Program-made: the position numbers and the translations under genes
Part shown: positions 1-6,230 of the stretch, piece by piece
Numbering within the stretch: the stretch's first letter is position 1
Layout of the letters: every line of letters begins with the position of its first letter
Assembly (NCBI GenBank): GCA_018663485.1
Contig: JABJQI010000006.1
Location: 1-9,321 of the forward strand
Length of the DNA: 9,321 bases
From: Opitutia bacterium
GTDB taxonomy: Bacteria > Verrucomicrobiota > Verrucomicrobiia > Opitutales > Coraliomargaritaceae
Reading direction: 5' to 3'
Notes under the pieces: model-generated
Seen by the model: the letters and a program-made list of their open reading frames with translations, nothing else
Told to the model about the DNA's origin: nothing
The model's database searches: none

Positions 1-808
1 AACGCGCAATCTTGGTCCACAATGCTGGTGAACCAAAACTATTGGTCACCGAGTTCTGCTGAATCGCCCGCACGATTTTTTCCGGATCAACCGTCGCAGG
101 GCGACTCGGATTCATCTCTGGCACCACGGTGCACATCCCCAGCGCTGGATTAAACAAAGCAAACACGGGCAACATCGGCAAATCCACTTCGTCAGGCGCA
201 ATGCCATACTGCGCACGAATCGCCTCCACCTGGGCCACAAACATGCCGTGTGCATAGCACACGCCCTTCGCTGGTCCCGTCGAACCAGAGGTAAACAAGA
301 CTGCTGCTAATTCATCTTCCGCAGAATCCACCACTGGAAAATCTCCCTGCGCAGTAAACTGAGCAATCTGCTGCTCAAATCCAGAATCGACCGAAAGCTT
401 CACCGACACCCCACGAAAACTCGGGCGAAACAGCCGTGCCACCCAAATCGCAGTAGGTATACCAACTACCGCCTCTGGCTGCGAATGTCGCACGCAACAC
501 AAGAAACGCTTCAATCCCATGCCTGGATCGATCACGATCGGTACGGCCCCCATGCGGAACAACGCAAACACAATACGAATCAAATCCAAGCCCGGCTTAA
601 CCATTAATAGCACACGCGTGCCACGCTGAATTCCACACGCAACAAAGTAATGCGCCGTCGCTGACGCCTCCGCATCCAGCTGCGAGAAGCTTCGCTCGGC
701 ATACCGGATCGCACCTTCAGCCTCACGACCGACAGGCGCACGCACCGCAGCGGCATTAGGATGCTGAACAGCTTGTTCAGCCAGAAAGTGAGCGACGTTG
801 TGCGGCAT
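1..808 (-). CDS. oleC: OleC-like AMP-dependent ligase (beta-lactone synthetase), N-terminal part
   Basis: Partial gene: the ATG is at 808 and 269 codons are visible before the left edge. The product belongs to the AMP-forming acyl/aryl-CoA ligase superfamily. The nucleotide-binding loop LFTSGSTGPAKG is at residues 171-182, and an early VIDPGMG segment is at 92-98. The stretch around residues 208-265 (DLPMLPVFALFNPALGM, then MNPSRPATVDP, then VTNSFGSPALWTKI) matches my memory of OleC. OleC uses ATP to close a long-chain beta-hydroxy acid into a beta-lactone, which OleB then decarboxylates to an olefin. In OleBC fusions the OleB part precedes OleC; this protein starts directly with the ligase, so it is not fused there. 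oleA, oleB and oleD are not visible. The leader has only a weak GATGTGAG purine stretch. The superfamily call is certain; OleC rather than another fatty acyl ligase is likely. The C-terminal domain is missing from the window. Confidence 0.8.
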   Translation of the reverse strand, partial: MPHNVAHFLAEQAVQHPNAAAVRAPVGREAEGAIRYAERSFSQLDAEASATAHYFVACGIQRGTRVLLMVKPGLDLIRIVFALFRMGAVPIVIDPGMGLKRFLCCVRHSQPEAVVGIPTAIWVARLFRPSFRGVSVKLSVDSGFEQQIAQFTAQGDFPVVDSAEDELAAVLFTSGSTGPAKGVCYAHGMFVAQVEAIRAQYGIAPDEVDLPMLPVFALFNPALGMCTVVPEMNPSRPATVDPEKIVRAIQQNSVTNSFGSPALWTKIAR

Positions 809-851
809 AGTGTAAACTCACATCCCGTGGCAGGACAGCGCGATTGCCAAG

Positions 852-883
852 AAAAAAGCCGCTCCCAAATGGAAGCGGCTTTC
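852..883 (-). terminator. Rho-independent terminator of the small lipoprotein gene
   Basis: On the minus strand a stem of nine pairs (AAAGCCGCT with AGCGGCTTT) is extended by two more G-C pairs beyond a one-base bulge. A 5-base loop closes it, and the 3' arm runs into a T tract of six (852-857). It lies 24 bases past the stop of the lipoprotein gene and about 45 bases before the oleC start, so it should insulate the two. On the plus strand there is no comparable T tract, so I read it as acting in one direction only. Confidence 0.85.
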
Positions 884-906
884 AGAAATATTTAAACCAA
901 TATGCC

Positions 907-1179
907 CTAGTAGTCTTCGATCGTAATCAAACCCCAAAGAAGAGTGGTCTTATCACCAGAAAAATTCTCACGAGTATAGAGTTCGTTGGTGTTAATGGTG
1001 AAGGTATTCGGCGAACTTGGCGCGTAGCTTTCCTGCGCATTTTGATACAAGCCAAGAACATTTGTTTCCCCTGTAGACATTTGTGCTTTACCACCATCAC
1101 AGCCAGTAAATACGAATGCCGCGGCGGCGAGAAAAAGAAGGGTGAGGGTTTTACAACGCATGTTTATTTTGGGGTTCAT
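907..1179 (-). CDS. Small predicted lipoprotein of unknown function
   Basis: This 90-residue product has a clear lipoprotein signal peptide: basic start (K4, R8, K10), hydrophobic core at residues 12-24, then FTGC with the lipidated cysteine at 27. The mature part would be about 64 residues, polar and rich in Ser, Thr and Asn, ending in TTLLWGLITIEDY, a hydrophobic-aromatic tail that looks like a conserved motif. After signal peptidase II cleavage it should be held in a membrane by lipid; the residue after Cys is Asp, which in enterobacteria would favour the inner membrane, a rule that may not hold here. An in-frame ATG at 1161 (M7) would give a more standard 21-residue signal peptide, and neither start has a Shine-Dalgarno motif. 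The gene lies 72 nt beyond yebC and has its own terminator. I do not recognise the family. Confidence 0.75.
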   Translation of the reverse strand: MNPKINMRCKTLTLLFLAAAAFVFTGCDGGKAQMSTGETNVLGLYQNAQESYAPSSPNTFTINTNELYTRENFSGDKTTLLWGLITIEDY

Positions 1180-1180
1180 T

Positions 1181-1197
1181 GTTTGAAAAATTCAAAC
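1181..1197. repeat. Perfect inverted repeat next to the lipoprotein start
   Basis: GTTTGAA, three A, TTCAAAC: arms of 7 bp around a 3-base centre. It ends one base before the upstream ATG (1179) of the small lipoprotein gene. It could be a regulator site or an RNA hairpin masking the start codon. There is no T tract after it on the minus strand, so it is not a convincing terminator for yebC. Confidence 0.6.
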
Positions 1198-1251
1198 TGC
1201 AAAGCCCAGAGGGACTTGGCAAGAGGTTTTTCACGGAGACGCGAAGGATTG

Positions 1252-2001
1252 TTATTCCTCGTCATCGAGCACGCCATCGGCGAGATCTAGATTAGAATGG
1301 ACGGCTTTAACATCCTCTAGAGCATCCAAAATCTCAATCAAATGCAGCACTTTACGTGCAGTCTCCTTATCACTGATCGGCACCATAATATTGGGCAAAT
1401 AAACCAAATCCGACTGCTCTGATTCGATCCCCTTGGAGGTCAAGGCTTGGGAAACCGTGTCATACGCAGCCATCGGGCAAATCACCTCGAAGTGATCACC
1501 TTCGTTTTTAATATCCTCAGCGCCCGCTTCGAGCGCTACATCCATCAGCGTTTCTTCATCAGTCTGCTTCGCATCGATGATGAACTGGCCGACGTGATCA
1601 AACTGAAACGACACCGCCCCGATACCAGCAAGGTTACCGCCATTCTTAGTCATCGTGCTGCGTACCTCAGAGGCAGATCGATTTTTATTATCCGTGGTAA
1701 TCTCGACAATCAGTCCCACACCACTCGGCGCATAGCCCTCATAGACGATTTCTTCGTAAACGACGCCTGGCAATTCGCCGGTGCCCTTTTTAATTGCACG
1801 CTCGACATTATCATTCGGCATATTCGCCTCTTTCGCCTTCGCCACCACAGTGCGCAAGCGTGGATTCATCGAAGGATCACCGCCACCAGCACGAGCGGCG
1901 AGGGTGATGTCCTTGCTAATCACACTAAATATTTTACCGCGCTTGGCGTCTGTGGCACCCTTTGCACGTTTGATCGTAGCCCATTTACTGTGTCCTGACA
2001 T
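1252..2001 (-). CDS. yebC: YebC/PmpR (TACO1) family protein
   Basis: At 249 residues this is full length for the family. The N-terminus MSGHSKWATIKRAKGATDAKR is the family signature. It is followed by KIFSVISKDITLAARAGGGDP and by MPNDNVERAIKKGTGE at about 61-76. The middle GGNLAGIGAVSFQFDHVG (about 120-137) and the C-terminal LDALEDVKAVHSNLDL also fit. The tail is acidic (DDEE). YebC proteins were long called transcription regulators (PmpR, YebC); work on mitochondrial TACO1 and bacterial homologues instead points to a ribosome-associated role at difficult, proline-rich stretches. The sequence alone cannot choose between these. It lies 89 nt after yidC on the same strand and may be read from the rpmH promoter. 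No Shine-Dalgarno motif precedes the ATG. The family assignment is very secure. Confidence 0.97.
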   Translation of the reverse strand: MSGHSKWATIKRAKGATDAKRGKIFSVISKDITLAARAGGGDPSMNPRLRTVVAKAKEANMPNDNVERAIKKGTGELPGVVYEEIVYEGYAPSGVGLIVEITTDNKNRSASEVRSTMTKNGGNLAGIGAVSFQFDHVGQFIIDAKQTDEETLMDVALEAGAEDIKNEGDHFEVICPMAAYDTVSQALTSKGIESEQSDLVYLPNIMVPISDKETARKVLHLIEILDALEDVKAVHSNLDLADGVLDDEE

Positions 2002-2026
2002 ATCTAAATAAAAGCTGAATGATAAA

Positions 2027-2063
2027 GCGCTGAAATACTAAAATACTGAAAATCATGCAGCGC
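2027..2063. repeat. Inverted and tandem short repeats in the yidC-yebC gap
   Basis: GCGCTG (2027-2032) and CAGCGC (2058-2063) form a 6-bp inverted repeat around 25 A/T-rich bases. Inside it are two tandem 8-base units, AAATACTA and AAATACTG (2033-2048). A hairpin here would have a long loop and no good T tract, so it is a weak terminator candidate. It may mark an RNA processing site or a site affecting read-through into yebC. Confidence 0.3.
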
Positions 2064-2090
2064 GCATCACGAGATTCGAGGGAGTTGAGG

Positions 2091-3923
2091 TTATTTATTT
2101 TTCTTGCGTGACTTCGTACTCGGCGAACCACCTTTGCCTGTCGATGCGGCAGCTTTGGCAGCGACGACGGGCTGCAGTTCTTCATCCGGTCGACTATTAA
2201 TGATCTTCTGTTGAAGAATGGTCAAAAGATTTTGTACGGTCCAATAGAGGACTAGGCCAGACGAGAAATTGTAGAGAAATACCAAAAAGATAAACGGCAA
2301 GAACTTGAATATCTTTTGCTGCGCAGGGTCCGCAGTTGGCGAAACAGGCATCATGCGCATTTGAAAGAACATGGTGATGCCCATCAGTAATGGAAGAAGA
2401 TTCAACGGATAGCCGGCAATATACGTCAAGGTATCCGGCATCGACAGGTCACTCACCCACAGGAAGGACTCGTGGCGCAGCTCTGAGGCAGAACGGAGCA
2501 TGTAGAACAGGCCGAGGAAGATCGGCATCTGGATAAGCATCGGCAAACAACCGGCAACCGGATTAACCTGATTTTCCTTAAAGACCTTGAGGGTCTCCTG
2601 CTGTAATTTCTGTGGGTTATCCTTATATTTTTCTTTGAGCTCAGCCATCGGTCCTTGGATCTTGGCCATGCGCTTCTGCGAGCGGCTCGCCTTAGCTGAA
2701 AGCGGCCAGAACAATGTCTTAATGCAGATCGTCATAATCACAATCGACCAACCCCAACTAGGAACGACCGAATGGATCGCATACATAAAGGACAGCAGCA
2801 ACTTACTAATAAAGCTGAGAAAGCCGAACTGCATGACTTCGTCCTGCTGATTGCCGAGCGCTTGCAAGCGCTTGAATTCTTTCGGCCCGACATAGAAATC
2901 AAAATCTAGGGTCTTAGCACTGCCTGCAGCGACGGTGCCAACCTCATAACCAACACTGCCGGAAATACCTGGGCGACCGCGAGTGCCATTTTCGGCTTCA
3001 GTTGCCTCGACTGGATAAATAAACAAATCGCGCCCCATTGTTTCTGAACTCAGCACAGCAGCAAAAAACTGATTCTTGACCGATGCCCACTCACTGCGAA
3101 CAGATTGCTCAAGCTTTTCCACTGGAACACTGGCACCTATACCTAAAAATCCATTACCGCCAGTGAGTTTGTTAATCGCAATAAACTCGGCATCTTCACC
3201 GTCAAAATACCCAACATTCAAGAACGCAGGAAGTTGTTTTTCTGTGACAGGACGCGAGGTACCCAGGTTCAAATAAATCGTCGACAGCGCCTGCGGTGTG
3301 GCGGCTTGATTATTAAAAGTCGTGCTGTGGCGGATAATGTAAGGGTCTTGTTCGGAACCATCCTGCGCGAGCGAATAAGTACGGCGCAGCCCGAGCCCAT
3401 CACCTGAGTTAAAGACGAACGTGATCGAATCCGCGCTCTGTTGCTCGATCGTATAAGGCAGTGCAAATTCTTGCATATCCCCATCGCGACCAGCGAGGCT
3501 AAGACTCAGAGCCGGTAGACGACCATCAACATTGAAGACATAATCGTCGCGCTGGCCTGTCTTCGTTTGCAAAAACTCGACTGTGCGAATCGCACCGCCT
3601 AGGGTCGTAAACTCAACCTCGATAAAGTCATTTGAGAGCGTGATGACTTGCTCTGCAGTCGCTACAGTGGGCTGATCAATTACCACAGCAGGGACTTCAA
3701 GAGATTGAGTCAACAATCCCAATATATCCTCATCCGCCAAGGCTACAGGATCTGTTACGACCGTATTAGCCACCGAGGCTTCGACCCTCGCTTGGTCAAG
3801 TGCCGCAGCCGCTTGCTGCTGTTGCTGAACTTGCTGGTCCTTTAAATCGTTCGTCTGCTTGTACATGAAGCCAATACCGGCTGCGATGCAGATGATCCCT
3901 AAAATTGTATTTTTCTTATCCAT
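2091..3923 (-). CDS. yidC: Membrane protein insertase YidC
   Basis: This 610-residue protein inserts inner-membrane proteins, alone or with SecYEG. An N-terminal anchor (about 6-21) is followed by a Gln/Ala-rich linker (five Gln at 33-37), then a large periplasmic domain (about 90-350) as in Gram-negative YidC. The Oxa1-type core runs from about 365 to 575, with membrane segments near 368-386, 389-408, 458-477, 503-521 and 541-570. Landmarks are NPVAGCLPMLIQMPIFLGLFYML (454-476, compare NPLGGCFPLLIQMPIF in E. coli) and DPAQQKIFKFLPFIF (532-546). The groove residue that is Arg in E. coli is Lys here (K402). The tail is strongly basic (SRKKNK), suited to ribosome contact. The start overlaps the end of yidD by 8 nt (ATGGATAA), which suggests coupled translation. 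Confidence 0.98.
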   Translation of the reverse strand: MDKKNTILGIICIAAGIGFMYKQTNDLKDQQVQQQQQAAAALDQARVEASVANTVVTDPVALADEDILGLLTQSLEVPAVVIDQPTVATAEQVITLSNDFIEVEFTTLGGAIRTVEFLQTKTGQRDDYVFNVDGRLPALSLSLAGRDGDMQEFALPYTIEQQSADSITFVFNSGDGLGLRRTYSLAQDGSEQDPYIIRHSTTFNNQAATPQALSTIYLNLGTSRPVTEKQLPAFLNVGYFDGEDAEFIAINKLTGGNGFLGIGASVPVEKLEQSVRSEWASVKNQFFAAVLSSETMGRDLFIYPVEATEAENGTRGRPGISGSVGYEVGTVAAGSAKTLDFDFYVGPKEFKRLQALGNQQDEVMQFGFLSFISKLLLSFMYAIHSVVPSWGWSIVIMTICIKTLFWPLSAKASRSQKRMAKIQGPMAELKEKYKDNPQKLQQETLKVFKENQVNPVAGCLPMLIQMPIFLGLFYMLRSASELRHESFLWVSDLSMPDTLTYIAGYPLNLLPLLMGITMFFQMRMMPVSPTADPAQQKIFKFLPFIFLVFLYNFSSGLVLYWTVQNLLTILQQKIINSRPDEELQPVVAAKAAASTGKGGSPSTKSRKKNK

Positions 3924-4266
3924 CTAAAAGTGATTTGAGGTGAGCTGAGTTATCTTCTTTCTCCTGCTTATTCAAGCTCGGAAGGGGGTCATATCCGCCA
4001 GAGTGCCAAGGGTGGCAACGTAAAATACGCCGTATTGCATACCAGCAGCCGCGCCAGAACCCATATTGCAAGAACGCGGTGTGCGCGTAGCAAGAGCAAG
4101 TCGGCTGGAAACGGCAGCTACAGTTGGAGCCGAAGAAGACCTGCTTCAACGGCGAAAGTGTTAATTGATAAATGCGCACAAGAACTGCTGCCAATCGCGC
4201 CAGTATCGACACAGTGCGCTCCGCTTGTTGCTCGGCCAATTGAGCCTGTTGCAGTTCGTCGTTCAT
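3916..4266 (-). CDS. yidD: Membrane protein insertion efficiency factor YidD
   Basis: The family core runs from about residue 25 to 96: IYQLTLSPL (32-40), then CRFQPTCSCYA (51-61), then GFWRGCWYAIRRILRCHPWHSGGYDPLP (69-96). The hydrophobic-amphipathic stretch at 20-39 fits a protein lying against the inner face of the cytoplasmic membrane, where YidD helps YidC-dependent insertion. At 116 residues it is longer than the usual 70-90. The extra parts are a Gln/Glu-rich N-terminus (1-18) and a charged C-terminus (97-116). No internal Met offers a shorter start, and ATG 4266 follows the rnpA stop by one base with an AGG just upstream, so the long form is the natural choice. It ends inside the yidC start. 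Its position between rnpA and yidC is the classic one. Confidence 0.95.
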   Translation of the reverse strand: MNDELQQAQLAEQQAERTVSILARLAAVLVRIYQLTLSPLKQVFFGSNCSCRFQPTCSCYAHTAFLQYGFWRGCWYAIRRILRCHPWHSGGYDPLPSLNKQEKEDNSAHLKSLLDG

Positions 4267-4267
4267 C

Positions 4268-4639
4268 CTATTGTTTAGCTGATTGATTGACCGCCGCCGT
4301 TAAGATTGTGGCACAGGCGCGCAAGTAGCGAGACTCTAAGTCGCTGAAGCTATGCCGATCAAAGCTGGCCCGCAGCACGATCACGATGTCACTGCCGAGC
4401 GGCAATGCTGATTCATGCTTGCGAAAAAGCTCGCGAAACGTCCGCTTGCCGAGGTTGCGTTTTACCGCATTCCCGACTCGTCGAGATGCAATCACGCCGA
4501 GGCGACGCGCTAGGCTCTCATCGGCAGCGAATCGGCGACACTGAAAAATAAAAGGCCCGCACAGGATACGTTTACCCTGATTGCGGACCTCTTGGAATTC
4601 GCGCGGTTTACGCAGTCGTTTAGAAGTCGGGATGCCCAT
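4268..4639 (-). CDS. rnpA: Ribonuclease P protein component
   Basis: The 123-residue basic protein is the protein subunit of RNase P, which with the RNA subunit trims the 5' leader from precursor tRNAs. The family signature is plain at about 53-70: SRRVGNAVKRNLGKRTFRE, the RNR motif that contacts the RNA. It is preceded by RLGVIA (46-51) and the N-terminal LRKPREFQEVRNQGKR (9-24) that lines the leader-binding cleft. DIVIVLR (84-90) is the usual late beta strand. The start is fixed by an in-frame TGA just upstream of ATG 4639; purines (GAGGT, CGGAG) lie within 20 bases before it. It follows rpmH after 27 nt, the near-universal pairing. Confidence 0.97.
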   Translation of the reverse strand: MGIPTSKRLRKPREFQEVRNQGKRILCGPFIFQCRRFAADESLARRLGVIASRRVGNAVKRNLGKRTFRELFRKHESALPLGSDIVIVLRASFDRHSFSDLESRYLRACATILTAAVNQSAKQ

Positions 4640-4666
4640 GGCTCCGTGACCTCATTACGTTCCGCC

Positions 4667-4807
4667 TTAGACGGAAGCAGAGAGGCTGTGACGGCCCTTC
4701 GCTCGGCGTGCAGCAAGAACCTTGCGGCCACCGCGTGTTGCATTGCGAGCGCGAAACCCGAATTTACGAGCGCGGCGAAGTTTTGAAGGTCTGTATGTTG
4801 GTCCCAT
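4667..4807 (-). CDS. rpmH: 50S ribosomal protein L34
   Basis: A 46-codon gene found by translating upstream of rnpA. The product begins MGPTYRPSKLRRARKFGFR and ends GRKVLAARRAKGRHSLSASV, matching L34 (compare TYQPSKIRRKRKLGFRAR and LAARRAKGRHSLS). It is about 40 percent Arg, Lys and His, as expected for a protein buried in 23S rRNA. Residues 2-3 are Gly-Pro where most L34 proteins have Lys-Arg; no better in-frame start lies upstream. The leader before the ATG (CAGCACAACATC) has no Shine-Dalgarno motif. It is the first gene of the minus-strand block. Confidence 0.97.
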   Translation of the reverse strand: MGPTYRPSKLRRARKFGFRARNATRGGRKVLAARRAKGRHSLSASV

Positions 4808-4842
4808 GATGTTGTGCTGTGAAAATTGAAGAAAAGCGAAGG

Positions 4843-4871
4843 ACAAAAACCCCAGATTCCGTCGCTGTCAA
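4843..4871 (-). promoter_or_regulatory. Candidate promoter of the rpmH block
   Basis: On the minus strand a perfect TTGACA (4866-4871) is followed after 17 bases by TTTTGT (4843-4848), a poor -10 match, some 36 bases before the rpmH ATG. The -35 box and the spacing are good; the -10 box is the weak point. The position is right for a gene block that has no other visible promoter. Confidence 0.4.
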
Positions 4872-4904
4872 GGCATGATCTAGTCGATTTCTAGACTAAA
4901 GTTT

Positions 4905-4925
4905 TATCTACGACTGAGGTAGATA
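4905..4925. repeat. Perfect 7-bp inverted repeat in the divergent rpmH/gspF region
   Basis: TATCTAC, seven bases GACTGAG, then GTAGATA. The arms are perfect. It lies about 100 bp before rpmH and 112 bp before the gspF-like gene. It could be a regulator dimer site (centre-to-centre spacing 14 bp) or an RNA hairpin. A weaker pair, TAGTC (4881-4885) with GACTA (4894-4898), is just to its left. Confidence 0.55.
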
Positions 4926-4975
4926 CCCAAGAAACCGTTAAAAATATCAAAAAAAGTCATATTCCAACTTCGAAT

Positions 4976-4985
4976 ACTTGCAAGT
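4976..4985. repeat. 10-bp perfect palindrome upstream of the gspF-like gene
   Basis: ACTTGCAAGT reads the same on both strands. It lies 51 bp before the ATG at 5037, where a promoter -35 region or operator could be. No good promoter pair was found around it on the plus strand, so its role is a guess. Confidence 0.35.
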
Positions 4986-5036
4986 TAGATCGAGAAAGAG
5001 AAATATTAGCTTATTATTCTTTCGAGAACAAACCCT

Positions 5037-6185
5037 ATGGCTATTCTGACTCCCGCATCACTTAACGCTTCAAAGAAAAAGAAACTCAGTTTCGCTGAGG
5101 GGCAAAGACTGGCTAAGCGGAAGTCCTACGAGAAGCAAGCCCTCCGAAAGAAGATCAAACTACAGGAGCTCACCGTCTTCACCCAGCAGCTAGCTGCTAT
5201 GCTCGAAGCTGGTCTGCCTTTGGTTACGTCACTCGAAGCGCTCGAGGATCAGACTGAGAACCCAGTGTTTCAAGTCATCATCCGGAATGTTCGCACCGAC
5301 GTGTCGGCAGGTAAATCTTTCTCCGAATCTTGCGCCGTCTATCCACGCGCCTTCCCCAATCTTTTCATCTCGATGGTCGAAGCCGGTGAAGCTAGCGGTG
5401 GCCTCGCCGAAATCTTAGATAAAACCTCGGTCTACTTTGAAGAAACCGTTAAGTTGATTAAGCAGATCAAAGGCGCCATGACCTACCCGATCGCCGTCAT
5501 CGGCCTCTCGATCGGGCTCGTCAACATTCTGCTGATCTTTGTCATCCCCGTGTTTGCCGAAATGTTTGCAGACTTCGGCCAGGACTTACCGAAACCAACG
5601 CAGATTCTGATCGATCTCAGCGGATTCCTAAAGTCCTACATCGTCTTCCTCATTATCGGCTTTGCCGCCTTCATTTGGGCCTTCAATCGGGTCATCTCGA
5701 CGCCGAACGGACGCAGAATCAAAGACCAGACTATGCTCAAGCTGCCGGTCATTGGTGAACTCACACGCAAAGTCTGTCTGTCGCGCTTTTGCCGTACCTA
5801 CGCGATCTTAATGCGAGCTGGAGTACCCATTCTGCGCACTCTCGAAATCGTCCGCAAGGCATCCGACAACACCTATATCGAATCCGCCTGCAAAGAGGTT
5901 TCCAACCACATCAGTCAGGGCGGGCAGGTATCTGAAGTGCTCGCAATCGATCCCTACTTTCCGCCGATGGTTAAACACATGACCCGTGCAGGCGAACAAA
6001 CTGGCAACGTCGACGGTATGATGGTCAAAGTAGCCGACTTTTACGACAGCGAAGTCGATACCCTCGTCGCCGCGCTGACCTCCCTGATGGAACCACTATT
6101 AATATGCTTTCTCGGTGTTGTCGTCGGCGGCATTGTCATGGCAATGTTCCTACCGATCTTCCAGCTTTCCAGCGTCGTCGGGTAA
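5037..6185 (+). CDS. GspF/PilC-family inner-membrane platform protein
   Basis: At 382 residues this is close to full length for GspF/PilC, the inner-membrane platform that the motor ATPase works on in type II secretion and type IV pilus assembly. Two copies of the T2SSF domain are seen (about 46-170 and 248-373), with the paired signatures MVEAGEASGGL (113-123) and MTRAGEQTGNV (315-325). Membrane segments lie near 150-172, 200-217 and 351-376. Residues 13-41 hold 13 Lys or Arg, a strongly basic cytoplasmic start. Family members of this type normally sit with pilB, pilT, pilD or pseudopilin genes; none is in the window, so which machine it serves is unknown. It diverges from rpmH and converges with the regulator 45 bp further on. 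No Shine-Dalgarno motif precedes the ATG. Confidence 0.92.
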   Translation: MAILTPASLNASKKKKLSFAEGQRLAKRKSYEKQALRKKIKLQELTVFTQQLAAMLEAGLPLVTSLEALEDQTENPVFQVIIRNVRTDVSAGKSFSESCAVYPRAFPNLFISMVEAGEASGGLAEILDKTSVYFEETVKLIKQIKGAMTYPIAVIGLSIGLVNILLIFVIPVFAEMFADFGQDLPKPTQILIDLSGFLKSYIVFLIIGFAAFIWAFNRVISTPNGRRIKDQTMLKLPVIGELTRKVCLSRFCRTYAILMRAGVPILRTLEIVRKASDNTYIESACKEVSNHISQGGQVSEVLAIDPYFPPMVKHMTRAGEQTGNVDGMMVKVADFYDSEVDTLVAALTSLMEPLLICFLGVVVGGIVMAMFLPIFQLSSVVG

Positions 6186-6230
6186 TTCAGGTATGAAGCC
6201 AACTGGCATCATCAATCAGCTCAACCTACA

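Noticed and set aside
1202..1217. Small hairpin after yebC (AAGCCC with GGG-A-CTT) as a terminator
   Set aside because: The stem is only six pairs with a bulge, and no T tract follows it on the minus strand.
844..1290. 148-codon plus-strand reading frame
   Set aside because: It runs antisense through a terminator and the small lipoprotein gene and into the end of yebC; its protein has no recognisable domain and the minus-strand genes explain the region better.
1447..1998. 183-codon plus-strand reading frame, and a shorter one at 1781-2011
   Set aside because: Both are antisense to yebC, a highly conserved gene. The products look like reverse-frame translation with no family features.
4510..4743. 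77-codon minus-strand reading frame
   Set aside because: It overlaps rpmH and rnpA in another frame; both of those are certain genes.
4808..5036. Replication origin next to rpmH
   Set aside because: In many bacteria dnaA and oriC lie beside rpmH, but no cluster of DnaA boxes (TTATCCACA-like) and no dnaA gene are visible here.
6186..6230. Possible bidirectional terminator between the convergent gspF-like and regulator genes
   Set aside because: Only a 4-bp stem (CTAC with GTAG) overlapping the regulator's stop region is visible, with no T tract on either strand.
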